Shown: piece by piece, positions 17,584-26,114 of the stretch
Position numbering within the stretch: the first letter of the stretch is position 1
Layout: each line of letters starts with the position of its first letter
NCBI RefSeq assembly: GCF_900101965.1
Contig: NZ_FNAP01000001.1
Span: 62,001 to 126,000 of the forward strand
Direction of reading: 5' to 3'
From: Rhodospira trueperi
GTDB lineage: Bacteria > Pseudomonadota > Alphaproteobacteria > Rhodospirillales > Rhodospirillaceae
DNA: 64,000 nucleotides
The notes under the pieces: model-generated
The model's input: the letters and a program-made list of their open reading frames with translations, nothing else
Databases searched by the model: none
What the model was told of the DNA's origin: nothing
Position numbers and translations under genes: made by a program

Positions 17584-18443
17584 GCCGCCCGGTCGAGGCC
17601 ATCGGCCCAGGCGGGCGGCGTTTGGCGGTGATTCTGCCGTCGATGCTGTGCAATTACGATTGCCCGTATTGCCGCATCAAGGCCAAGGCGCGCCGGCCGG
17701 ACGAGCGACCCCTGACGGACTGGCGCGATGCCCTCATCGGGATCGGCGCGCCGCTGGTGCATGTGGCGGGCGGCGAGCCCACGGTGTTCAAGGGCTTTGC
17801 CGATTTCGTGCTGGGCTATCCGGCGCCCTTGCGCATGACCACCAACCTGTGGCGCGACCCCGACCAGTGGCCGCCCGGGTTTTGGGAGCGGTTCGAGTAC
17901 GTCACCCTGTCGTTTCATCCCGATTTTACGGACTTCGACGACTTCGCCCGGCGGGCCGGGGTGTTGCGGGCGCTGTTCGACCGGCGCGAGGCGCTGCGGC
18001 CCCGCCTGACGTGTACCATCGTCGCCGATCCACGCTGGATCGACTCTCTGCCCGGTTGGATCGCGCGGCTGCGGGCGCTGGGGCTGGAGGCGCGCGGGCA
18101 GTATCTGAACCGTCCGGCCGGGGATGCGTCGCCGGTCTATTCCGACGCGGATCTGGGGCTGCTGCGGGCGCTGCGCGTTCCCATGAGCAGCGCGGCGGCG
18201 GGTCAGGAGGTCCATGGGGCGGACGGGCCGAGGCTGTGCGACGCCGGCACGGCCTATTGCCACATCGACCCCAACGGCGCGGCAAGGCGCTGTTCGCGCG
18301 ACCGCCTGTCGCTGGGCAATCTGTTCGACGGCACGTTCGACTGGCTGGACGGCGAGCGGCGCTGCGAGACCGCCTGCACCGAGGCCTGCGACCGAACCTT
18401 TGCCCGGTTTCGGCCGTTGCCGGACGGGGAGGCCGTCGCATGA
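17580..18443 (+). CDS. Radical SAM protein of the glycan operon
   Basis: 287-aa radical SAM enzyme. The [4Fe-4S]-binding CxxxCxxC is at C24, C28 and C31 (LCNYDCPYC), followed by the GGEPT SAM-binding motif (VAGGEPTVFKG). Two Cys groups near the C-terminus (CDAGTAYC..., RRCSRDR and CETACTEACDR) suggest an auxiliary iron-sulfur cluster of SPASM/Twitch type. Substrate is unknown; in this context it could modify a sugar or a peptide-linked precursor. The ATG overlaps the previous stop by ATGA and the end overlaps the next start the same way, so the genes are translationally coupled. No precursor peptide gene is visible nearby. Confidence 0.88.
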   Translation: MSRPVEAIGPGGRRLAVILPSMLCNYDCPYCRIKAKARRPDERPLTDWRDALIGIGAPLVHVAGGEPTVFKGFADFVLGYPAPLRMTTNLWRDPDQWPPGFWERFEYVTLSFHPDFTDFDDFARRAGVLRALFDRREALRPRLTCTIVADPRWIDSLPGWIARLRALGLEARGQYLNRPAGDASPVYSDADLGLLRALRVPMSSAAAGQEVHGADGPRLCDAGTAYCHIDPNGAARRCSRDRLSLGNLFDGTFDWLDGERRCETACTEACDRTFARFRPLPDGEAVA

Positions 18444-19456
18444 CCGCCACGCCGTGGGTGCGGGTCGTGATCGTGACCCTGAACGAGGGGCCATTGTTGG
18501 GGCGGTGTCTCGCCGCGCTGCTGGCCCAGACCGATGCGGCGTTCGAGGCCGTGGTGGTGGCCAACGGCAGCGATCCGGCGGTGCTGGACCCGGTGCTGCC
18601 GGACGATGCGCGTGTTCATGTGGTCCGGTTGCCGGAGAACGTGGGCTATTCCCTGGCCAACAATATCGGCGCCGACCACGACACCGGCGGGCCGGTGCCG
18701 CCGTTCGTCGCCACGCTCAACCCGGATGCCTTTCCGGCGCCGGACTGGCTGGCGGAACTCCGCGCGGCGGTCGGGCGCCATCCGCGCGCGGCGGCGTTCG
18801 GCAGCCTGCAACGCGACGACGCCGACCCGGACCGCTGCGACGGTCTGGGCGACGAGATGGCGCCGGTCTGTCTGGTCTGGCGCGGCGGCATCCGGGACCC
18901 GGTGCCGCCGCCGGGCCGGTTGGTGGAGGGCGAATGCTTTTCGGCCTGCGCCGCCGCCGCCTTGTATCGGCGGGAGGCCTGGGACGTCGTCGGCGGGTTC
19001 GACGGCCGGTTCTTCTGCTATCTCGACGACACCGATCTGTCCTACCGGTTGCGGCTGCGGGGTGGGGCGGTGGTGTTCGTGCCGACGGCCCAGGTGCGGC
19101 ATGTGGGGTCGGCCACCAACGGCGTGGACAGCGACTTCATTCGCTATCACACCGCCCGCAACCGGCTCTGGCTGTCCGTGAAGAACACGCCGGGGGCGCT
19201 GTTCTGGCTGGTGTTGCCGGCGTTCGTCTGTGTGGTGTTGCTGTTGCTGGCACGGTCGGCCATGCGGGGCCGGTTGGTCATCGAGGGGAAGGGCCTTAGG
19301 GACGGTCTGCGTGGACTGCCGGAGGCCTGGCGCCAACGGCGGGTGATTCAGGCGGCGCGGACGGTGCCGTGGTGGAGCGTGGCCCGCGCCATGACGTGGG
19401 ATCCGCGCGTCTTTCTGCGCCGGGGGGCGCGGCGCGGCCGGGTGCGGGCGCCGTGA
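18440..19456 (+). CDS. Family 2 glycosyltransferase (rhamnosyltransferase-like)
   Basis: 338-aa GT2 enzyme. An N-terminal nucleotide-sugar-binding fold (VVIVTLNEGPLLGRCLAALL, residues 8-27) is followed by ENVGYSLANN, LNPDAFP as the metal-binding acidic site, GGFDGRFFCYLDDTDLSYRL as the catalytic ED-type segment and a RHVGSATN stretch. This order is typical of WcaA/rhamnosyltransferase-like polymer enzymes. A single hydrophobic segment near residues 254-272 (LVLPAFVCVVLLLLA) probably anchors it on the cytoplasmic face of the inner membrane. ATGA and GTGA overlaps link it to the genes on both sides. Confidence 0.88.
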   Translation: MTATPWVRVVIVTLNEGPLLGRCLAALLAQTDAAFEAVVVANGSDPAVLDPVLPDDARVHVVRLPENVGYSLANNIGADHDTGGPVPPFVATLNPDAFPAPDWLAELRAAVGRHPRAAAFGSLQRDDADPDRCDGLGDEMAPVCLVWRGGIRDPVPPPGRLVEGECFSACAAAALYRREAWDVVGGFDGRFFCYLDDTDLSYRLRLRGGAVVFVPTAQVRHVGSATNGVDSDFIRYHTARNRLWLSVKNTPGALFWLVLPAFVCVVLLLLARSAMRGRLVIEGKGLRDGLRGLPEAWRQRRVIQAARTVPWWSVARAMTWDPRVFLRRGARRGRVRAP

Positions 19457-22251
19457 GCGGGACGGCGGTGGTCGGTGTGGATGTCCTCCACCGGCCGGGA
19501 GACCCGCGCGACTGGGGTTTGCGGCTGCCCGCCTGCGACAGGCTGGAGGCACCGGGCGGGGCGCGCGCCCTGACAGCGTCGGTGTTGTTGGCGGCGTGGC
19601 GCCAGCGGGTGACCGTGGTGGCGGTGCGCGATGCGGGCGGGACGTGGCGCGAGACCTCGCCGGCCCGGCTGCTGCTGGAACGGCTGGCGTGCCGGGTCCA
19701 GGCGGAGGGGCCCGGCGCGGCGGCGCGGGCGTGGCGGCGGGTTCTGCGAGTGCCGCTGCCGGTCCTGGGCCGGGCCGAGGGGCCGCTGGTGATGATCGCG
19801 CCGTCCCTGGTCGGTAACGGCGCCGAACGGCAGATGGTGGCGCTGGTGGCGGGCCTCGTGGCGCGCGGCTGGCCGGTGCGGGTGCTGGTCAAGCATCTGC
19901 ATGACCGGCCGGGCGCCGCGGACCTGCTGCCCGACCTGGAACGCTTGGGCGTGCCGGTGGACGTCTGGACGGCGCCGCCGCCCCGGGACACGCCCGTGCT
20001 GGCGCGCCTGGACCGCGCGGCCGGCGGCTTGCCGGTTGCGCTGGCGGGCGATCTGCTGGGGGTCGCCGGCTGGCTGGCGGTGCTGAAGCCGCGCGCGGTT
20101 CATGCATGGCTCGATACGACGGCGGTTGTGGGGGGCGCGGCGGCGGCGGTGCTGGGCGTGCCGCGCGTGGTGGTGGGGCTGCGCAATCTGGCGCCGGACC
20201 GGCTGGGGCATCCGCTGGCGCGCGGGCTGCGCCCAGGGCTGGCGGTGCTGTCCCGGCATCCCGCCGTGACCGTGACCGCCAATGCCGAGGCCGTGTCCGT
20301 CGATCATGCGCGCTGGGCCGGGATCGCGCCGCCCGTCGTCGTGCCGAACGGTGTCGTCGTGCCGCCGGGACTGCGATCTCAACGCGACCGTCCGCCCCTG
20401 GTGTTGGGCGTGTTCCGGCTGGTGGCGCACAAACGACCGGTTCTATGGCTGGAGGTGGCCGCGCGGGTGCGGGTGGCGCGGCCCGACGCGCGCGTTCGCC
20501 TGGTCGGCGACGGGCCGCTGATGGAGGCCGCGCGCGCACGCACGTCTGGGGTCGAGATGCCGGGGCGGGTCGCCGATGTCGCGCCGCATTTTGCCGAGGC
20601 GTCCGTCCTGCTGCATGTGTCGGCGGCGGAGGGACTGCCGAACACGGTGCTGGAGGCCCAGGCCGCCGGGGTGCCGGTGGTGGCCGCGCCGGCCGGCGGG
20701 CTGGCCGAGGCGCTGGCCGGTCCCGCCGTCGATCCGCCGACCGTGGAGGCTCTGGCGGCGCGGGTGCTGGACCTGCTTGAGAACCCGGAGGAGCGGTGCC
20801 GTCTGGCGGAGCGGGGGCGGGCGCGCGCGGCGCGGTTCTCCATGGCGGCCATGGTGGCGCGGCACGAACGCCTGTACGAGGCGCCGCCGGCTTCGGTGCC
20901 ATGCCGGCATGCCTTGCGCGCTCGGCTGTGTCCGGCGGGGATGACACGCAGTGCCTGGACACTGGCGCGCCTTGCCGTGCTGGGCGAGGGTCGGGAGATC
21001 GCGCGGCGCATTGGCGCGCTCCTGGGTGAAACGGGTGTCTCCCGCGCAGTGTCATTGCGAGGAGTGCAGCGACGAAGCAATCCAGGAGCGGCGGACTGTG
21101 GCAATCGCCCTGGATTGCTTCGCCTTCGGCTCGCAATGAAGGAACGTCGGCGGCGAGGAGACTCGTCTCTCCGCCTCGCCTGTGTCGGCGAGATGTTGGA
21201 AAGGGACGGGGCGCCGCTGAGCCTGCTGGAGCTGGCGCGGGGTCTTGTCGCCCGGGGGGATGCTCCGCCGGCGTTGGCGATGGCTTTTCATGACGGCCCA
21301 CTTCGTGCGGACTGGGAACATGCGGGCTGGTCGCTCCGGGTGATCGACGCCGGCCGGCCGCTGGTGGGGCGCCATGTGGACGGGCACGCCGCCCGTCTGG
21401 CCGGGGCGCTGCGGGACGCCGGGAGCACCGTCGTTCTGGTCAACGGCCTGCGCGCCTTCGCCGGGGTGGAGGCGGCGGCGCGGGCCGGCTTGCCCTGCGT
21501 CTGGGTGATCCGCGAGCCGGAACCGGAGGCGCTGGCCGATCTGTCCGCCGCCCTGCAAGACCGGGCACTGTCGGCGTTCGGGCGGGCGGATCGGGTGGTG
21601 TTCGTTTCGGCCGCGACGGCGCGGGCCTGGACGGCATGGGCGCCACCGGATCGGTCGTCGGTGATCCCGAATGCCGTGACGCCCGTCGTGGGGGCGCCGC
21701 GCTGCCCGGACGGCGATACGACGACGCTGCTCGCCGCCGGGGCGGTGTGTCCGCGCAAGGGTCCGCTGGACCTGATCGCGGCGCTGCCGCTGCTGCCGGA
21801 CGACATGCAGGCGCGGTTTCGAGTGCGCTGGGCCGGGCGGGACGTGAACGGGTATGCGGGTGTCGTGCGGCGGGCCGTCGCGCGACTGCCGGATTCGCTG
21901 CGGGATCGGGTCGAGCTGTTGGGCGAGCAGGCCGACATGGCGCCGGTGTGGGCGGCGGCCGACATGGCCGTGTGCCCCAGCCGTGCCGAGGCCGCGCCAC
22001 GGGCGGTGCTGGAGGCGCGGCGGGCCGGCCTGCCGCTGGTGACGACGGCGGTCGGCGGCATTCCGGAGCAGGTGGCCCACTGGCCTCACACATGGCTGGT
22101 GGCGCCGGGCGATCCGCCGGCTCTGGCGCGGGCGCTGGCGGCGGCGTGGCGGGCAGACCGACCCCGGGTGCCGGGCGACATCGCCGAACGGCACGAAACC
22201 ATGCTGGACGCTTATGCGGCCGTGCTTCGATCCGTGGTGGGGGCTTCATGA
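19453..22251 (+). CDS. Double GT4 glycosyltransferase
   Basis: 932 aa from the GTG that overlaps the preceding stop (GTGA). Two complete GT4-like halves are present. The first covers about residues 115-470 (SLVGNGAERQMVALVAGL, then the donor-site AEGLPNTVLEAQAAGVPVV near 391). The second covers about 575-925 (VGEMLERDGAPLSLLELARG, then SRAEAAPRAVLEARRAGLPLV near 842). Each half has the E-x7-E-like sugar-nucleotide site. The roughly 100-residue linker contains a palindromic DNA element in frame (residues about 534-562, Arg-rich). Residues 1-100 are an extra N-terminal segment of unknown role. It probably adds two successive sugars, or a repeated sugar, to the same glycan. Confidence 0.85.
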   Translation: MSGTAVVGVDVLHRPGDPRDWGLRLPACDRLEAPGGARALTASVLLAAWRQRVTVVAVRDAGGTWRETSPARLLLERLACRVQAEGPGAAARAWRRVLRVPLPVLGRAEGPLVMIAPSLVGNGAERQMVALVAGLVARGWPVRVLVKHLHDRPGAADLLPDLERLGVPVDVWTAPPPRDTPVLARLDRAAGGLPVALAGDLLGVAGWLAVLKPRAVHAWLDTTAVVGGAAAAVLGVPRVVVGLRNLAPDRLGHPLARGLRPGLAVLSRHPAVTVTANAEAVSVDHARWAGIAPPVVVPNGVVVPPGLRSQRDRPPLVLGVFRLVAHKRPVLWLEVAARVRVARPDARVRLVGDGPLMEAARARTSGVEMPGRVADVAPHFAEASVLLHVSAAEGLPNTVLEAQAAGVPVVAAPAGGLAEALAGPAVDPPTVEALAARVLDLLENPEERCRLAERGRARAARFSMAAMVARHERLYEAPPASVPCRHALRARLCPAGMTRSAWTLARLAVLGEGREIARRIGALLGETGVSRAVSLRGVQRRSNPGAADCGNRPGLLRLRLAMKERRRRGDSSLRLACVGEMLERDGAPLSLLELARGLVARGDAPPALAMAFHDGPLRADWEHAGWSLRVIDAGRPLVGRHVDGHAARLAGALRDAGSTVVLVNGLRAFAGVEAAARAGLPCVWVIREPEPEALADLSAALQDRALSAFGRADRVVFVSAATARAWTAWAPPDRSSVIPNAVTPVVGAPRCPDGDTTTLLAAGAVCPRKGPLDLIAALPLLPDDMQARFRVRWAGRDVNGYAGVVRRAVARLPDSLRDRVELLGEQADMAPVWAAADMAVCPSRAEAAPRAVLEARRAGLPLVTTAVGGIPEQVAHWPHTWLVAPGDPPALARALAAAWRADRPRVPGDIAERHETMLDAYAAVLRSVVGAS
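21052..21139. repeat. Palindromic repeat element inserted in frame in the double GT4 gene
   Basis: Outer arms TCATTGCGA (21052-21060) and TCGCAATGA (21131-21139) and inner arms GCGACGAAGCAATCCAG (21068-21084) and CTGGATTGCTTCGC (21109-21122) form an 88-bp palindromic unit. The pattern TCATTGCGAGGA...GCAATCCAG is a familiar dispersed intergenic repeat in many bacteria. Here it lies inside a coding gene and is read through without a stop. Confidence 0.8.
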
Positions 22252-22619
22252 GGCGTGCGGGCGTCGCATTGGTGTTCCTGGTTCTGGCCGTTCTGGCCGG
22301 TGTCCGGCTGGGACTGGCGGTGGCGGTGCTGCCCCCCGCCGACCGGGCCGAGGCGGCGTTGGTGGCGGTGTTCGAGGACGGCCGGCCGGATCTGGTCCAC
22401 GAGGCCGCCGATGCGTGGCGGCGGGCGCTGGCCCGTTCCCCCGCCGATCCGTTCGCCTGGAGCGGGCTGGCCTGGGCAGAGGCGGCGCGCGGCGCGCCCG
22501 TGCCTTATGTCGACCGGCTCATGGCGCGGGCGGCGGTGCTGGGTCCACATGTGCCGGAGATCGCGCGGGCGCGGCGGCACTGGCGGATCCTGCGGCGCCC
22601 AGCAACACCAGCACCGTGA
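22248..22619 (+). CDS. Small membrane-anchored TPR-like protein
   Basis: 123-aa protein starting at an ATG that overlaps the double GT4 stop (ATGA). An N-terminal hydrophobic helix (VALVFLVLAVLAGVRLGLAVAV) is followed by about 90 residues with one or two TPR-like helical pairs (EAADAWRRALARSPADPFAWSGLAWAEAARG). Family not recognised. By position it is the last member of the five-gene operon and may tether or chaperone the glycan enzymes. Its last 101 bp overlap the 3' end of the convergent polymerase/ligase-like gene. Confidence 0.7.
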   Translation: MRRAGVALVFLVLAVLAGVRLGLAVAVLPPADRAEAALVAVFEDGRPDLVHEAADAWRRALARSPADPFAWSGLAWAEAARGAPVPYVDRLMARAAVLGPHVPEIARARRHWRILRRPATPAP

Positions 22620-23958
22620 CTGCCAGCGCCGGGGTCTGCATGGAAAAGTCCAGCAGGCCGTGCAGCCCGGCCATGATCCCGGCCGCCGCCGCCAGCCGGG
22701 CCAGGGGATCGCCGTCGCGGCGGGCGCGCCGGGCAGCCTCCACGACCAGCAGGACGAAGGCGGCCGTCAGCGCCAGCGCCGCCGGGAGGCCCAGTTCCGC
22801 CGCCAGCTCCAGCGGTACCGAATGGGCCTGGAACACCAGCACGTCCGACAGCGTTTCGTCCCGGACCTGATGATAAAGCACGGGAAAGCTTCCCAGGCCG
22901 TGCCCGGTCCAGGGGGCGGCCCGGATGGCGTCCAGGGTCACCCGATAGAGGTCCCAGCGGACATCGCCGAGAACGAAGGCAGGGTCGAAGCGAGCGAAGA
23001 ACCGCGCCTGACCCGCCAGCACCAGGGCCACCGGCGCCGCCGTCAGCACCGCCACGCCGATCCCCATCGTCCGCCACGGGGGCGGGCTCGGCCTCAGCAG
23101 GGCGAGACCGGCGAGGCCGGCGGCAACGCACGCCAGTCCCCAGCGGGATTCGGTCAGCACCGCCGCCAGCAGGCCCAGGCCGGCGGCGAGGCGCCACACC
23201 CAGCGGCGAGTAGAACGGGAGGCGCAGCGCGCCGCCATCAGGGCCGCCGCCACGCCGATTCCGGCATAGATGCAGTACGTATTCCGATTGACGAACGTGG
23301 CCGTGGTGACGTCCTGGTAGATCCACTTCTTCCACCACCAGATCGTATAGCTTCCGGAAAACTGGACGATCAGGGCATAGACGGCCAGAACCGCGCCCAC
23401 GCCGGCCAGGGTGAGGATGACGGCGCGCCGCTCGGACGCGTTGTCGAGTGCCGCGGCACCCAGCCACGCGGCGGCGGCGTATCCGGCCAGCCGAAGTCCG
23501 CCGTCCGCCGTGGCCCAGGGCGTGATCGACAGCGATCTCCAGGGGATCTGTCCCGTCAGGGAGTGTAGCGCGTCCCAGTGCGGCTGTGCCGGGCCCAACC
23601 CCGGTGCCGCCTGGACCAGCGTCCAGCCGAACGCCCCCGCGAACAGGGCCAGGGCCAGGCGTCGCTCCGGCGACCACACCGGGCGGCTTCCGCGCAGACT
23701 CACCGTCGCCGCCAGACCGAACACCATCACCATCAGAAGGGCCGTCGACCACGGCCGGTTGCTCCCCAGCGGCAGCGGCGCCCACGCCAGCACCGCGATC
23801 AGCGCTGTGACCTCGGGACTCGGAAACCGGGGCCGGGCGGGCATGGGCGATTGTGTCTGCCTTGGAACGACGGGCGTGAGCGGGGGCACGATCAGTCCTG
23901 ATTCTAGCTGAGGCACAACGGTCGTGGACTCGACGGCTGGCACTCCTGCCGCATTCAT
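22519..23958 (-). CDS. O-antigen ligase/polymerase-like membrane protein (Wzy_C family)
   Basis: 479 aa with about twelve hydrophobic helices and the family's large periplasmic loop. That loop holds TFVNRNTYCIYAGIG, the alphaproteobacterial form of the Wzy_C/WaaL signature, and GHGLGSFPVLYHQVRDE, the conserved G-H-G-x-G-x-F motif, followed by HSVPLELAAELGLPAALAL. Such proteins polymerise glycan repeat units or ligate them to lipid A-core at the periplasmic face. The Ala/Pro-rich last 20 residues lie in the overlap with the small TPR-like gene. The start is not backed by a clear ribosome-binding site; a Met 38 residues later is possible. Confidence 0.86.
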   Translation of the reverse strand: MNAAGVPAVESTTVVPQLESGLIVPPLTPVVPRQTQSPMPARPRFPSPEVTALIAVLAWAPLPLGSNRPWSTALLMVMVFGLAATVSLRGSRPVWSPERRLALALFAGAFGWTLVQAAPGLGPAQPHWDALHSLTGQIPWRSLSITPWATADGGLRLAGYAAAAWLGAAALDNASERRAVILTLAGVGAVLAVYALIVQFSGSYTIWWWKKWIYQDVTTATFVNRNTYCIYAGIGVAAALMAARCASRSTRRWVWRLAAGLGLLAAVLTESRWGLACVAAGLAGLALLRPSPPPWRTMGIGVAVLTAAPVALVLAGQARFFARFDPAFVLGDVRWDLYRVTLDAIRAAPWTGHGLGSFPVLYHQVRDETLSDVLVFQAHSVPLELAAELGLPAALALTAAFVLLVVEAARRARRDGDPLARLAAAAGIMAGLHGLLDFSMQTPALAVTVLVLLGAAGSASAAAPARSPAHVDPAPPPAP

Positions 23959-24035
23959 AGGGGAGGGTGCTCAAAGGGTCGCGCCGCAAGACCCGTGGGT
24001 TCCCACTTGCCGATCGCACGGCCCGGGTGGATCCG

Positions 24036-26114
24036 TCATGAGGCTTGCAGGTCGCCTGACGCGTCCCCGAACGTCGAACGCAGGGCTCTGATTGGCCCGG
24101 CGTCCTCAGTGTCACGGAGGACCCGCCACGCCGGCAGGTCCAGGGTGACCGTCGTCCCCCGATCCGGAGCGCTGGAGATGCTCAGGTGGCCGCCATGCGC
24201 TTCTATCAGGGCGCGCGCCAACGGCAGCCCCAGGCCGGTACCTCCCTCGGAGCGTGCGAACACGTTCTGCACCTGCCCGAAATTGGTCAGGGCCACTTGG
24301 ATGTCGGTGCCGGTCATGCCGATGCCGGTATCGCAGACCGTGATGATCAATCCACCAGACACGGAGACGCAGCCGCCGATCTCGACCGTTCCGTCTGGGG
24401 GAGTGAACTTGATGGCGTTGGACAGCAGGTTCTGGAGGACCTGCCGGATGCGGTAGGCGTCGCAGCGCAGAAGCGGCAGGCCGGCGGGCACGGCGTTGCG
24501 TAGCACGAGGCCCTTGTCGGCCGCCTGCTTGACGTGGTCCTGCAAGCAGGCGGACACCAGTGAGGCGGGACAGTAATCGGACTCTGCCAGGAGCAGGTCC
24601 CCGGCCTCGACGACGGAAATGTCGAGAATGTCCGAGATCAGGTCCAGCAGGTGTTGGCCCGCCGACAGGATGTTGTTGACATAATCCGCGTAGGGTGTGG
24701 CGCCGAGAGGTCCGTGCAGTTCCTTAACCATCACCTCCGCGAATCCGTTGATGGCGTTCAGGGGGGTGCGCAGTTCGTGGCTCATGTTGGCCAGGAAGGC
24801 GCTTTTGGCTCGGTTGGCGCGATCCGCAAGTCTCTTGGCCTCGGTCAGATCGGCCTCGCGTCGTTTCATGTCGGTGATGTCGGACCTGAGGATCAAGGTG
24901 GAGCCATCGGCGCCCCGACTCTGCCGCACCAGGAACCACCGGCCGTTGGTGGACCGCGTCTCGAACGGCTCGACGTTCGACTTCCGGAAGCGAGCCAAGC
25001 GCCAGTGCAGCCAGTCTTCCTGGTCGACGTCGCCCTCCGGCGTGGTCAATTTGCGTTCCGCGATCCTGCGTGAGATGTCCTCGAACGTGGCACCCGGAAT
25101 CAGGACCTTGGCAAGGTCCGGCTCTGACGTCAGGACGTGCGAGTTGACCAGAACCAGGCGATCGTCGGGGTCGAACAGCAGAACGTCCTCGCTGACGGAC
25201 TCGATGGCGTTGAACAACTGGTTCTCGGCGGCGCGCGCCCGGGCGATGGCCTGTTGGTGTTCCGTCAGGTTCTGGATCTGATAGATGAAGTACCAGGGCT
25301 CGCCGACGGTGGTCCGCACCAGGGTGGCCGTGGCCCGCACCCACAGCGTGCGGCCGTCGGCGTGGCGCAGGCGCTTATCGTAGGTCTGGCTGGTCTTAGC
25401 GGGGTCCGCCAGGAGGGTGGCGCGGACGCGCTGTCCCTCGGCGTGGTCTCCCTCCGAGGTCAGGTCGCCGATTTTCATGCCGATGAGGTCTTCGTCGGAC
25501 AGGCCGACGATCTCGCTGAACGCGGGATTGGTGGTCCGGACGCGGCCGTCCAGCGCCGTGATGGCCATGCCGAGAGAGGCCCGCTCGAATGTCAGGCGGA
25601 ATCGGGTCTCGCTGGCGCGCAGGGCTTCCGCGTGGCCGGCGACCTCGGAGCGGTCCAGGACATAGATGGGGACCGAGCGGGCCTCGTCGGGCGAAGCGGG
25701 CAAAACCAGGGTGACCCCAAGCGAGAGGGTCCGTCCGGTGTCGTCGGTGCCCACGCCCTCGCCCTGGAAGCGGGTTTCACCGTTCCATAGGGCCAGCAGA
25801 CTGTCGCGGACGAAATCCCGGTTCTCGGGATGGTTCAGGAATCGCCGCAGGGCCGGGGTTGGGTCGTTTCCCGTCTCCGCACCCAGAAGCGCGCAGGCCC
25901 GGCTGTTCGCCCACACGCCACGCAGGCCCGCCAGAAGGTCCGCTTCGACTGACGGCCTTGCATCCAGGTGAACGCGGAGGTCCGAGACACCCTCGGCCCG
26001 CAACCGGTCCAGGCCGTCCCAGACGGCGGACAGATCCTGGATCAGGATGGCGATCGGCGCCGCCTCCACGACCAAGTTCAGCGCGCACGCGTCAGGGGGG
26101 GCGTTGGGCGTCAT
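24036..26114 (-). CDS. Soluble PAS-domain sensor histidine kinase
   Basis: 692 aa from the ATG at 26114; a TTG start at 26171 would add 19 residues. No membrane helix is seen, so sensing is cytoplasmic. After an unassigned N-terminal region, a PAS domain occupies about residues 165-290 (RFRLTFERASLGMAITALDG) and a second PAS-like domain 300-410. The phosphoacceptor box MSHELRTPLN has His at about residue 446. The ATPase domain follows with LLSNAIKF (N-box), VCDTGIGM (G1), FGQVQN (F) and GGTGLGLPLARALIEAHGG (G2). No receiver domain or neighbouring response regulator is present, so the partner is unknown. It is the first gene left of the MFS permease, divergent from it. Confidence 0.9.
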   Translation of the reverse strand: MTPNAPPDACALNLVVEAAPIAILIQDLSAVWDGLDRLRAEGVSDLRVHLDARPSVEADLLAGLRGVWANSRACALLGAETGNDPTPALRRFLNHPENRDFVRDSLLALWNGETRFQGEGVGTDDTGRTLSLGVTLVLPASPDEARSVPIYVLDRSEVAGHAEALRASETRFRLTFERASLGMAITALDGRVRTTNPAFSEIVGLSDEDLIGMKIGDLTSEGDHAEGQRVRATLLADPAKTSQTYDKRLRHADGRTLWVRATATLVRTTVGEPWYFIYQIQNLTEHQQAIARARAAENQLFNAIESVSEDVLLFDPDDRLVLVNSHVLTSEPDLAKVLIPGATFEDISRRIAERKLTTPEGDVDQEDWLHWRLARFRKSNVEPFETRSTNGRWFLVRQSRGADGSTLILRSDITDMKRREADLTEAKRLADRANRAKSAFLANMSHELRTPLNAINGFAEVMVKELHGPLGATPYADYVNNILSAGQHLLDLISDILDISVVEAGDLLLAESDYCPASLVSACLQDHVKQAADKGLVLRNAVPAGLPLLRCDAYRIRQVLQNLLSNAIKFTPPDGTVEIGGCVSVSGGLIITVCDTGIGMTGTDIQVALTNFGQVQNVFARSEGGTGLGLPLARALIEAHGGHLSISSAPDRGTTVTLDLPAWRVLRDTEDAGPIRALRSTFGDASGDLQAS

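Noticed and set aside
20106..20780. Gly/Arg/Ala-rich frame inside the double GT4 gene
   Set aside because: Alternative-frame shadow; the GT4 motifs are in the other frame.
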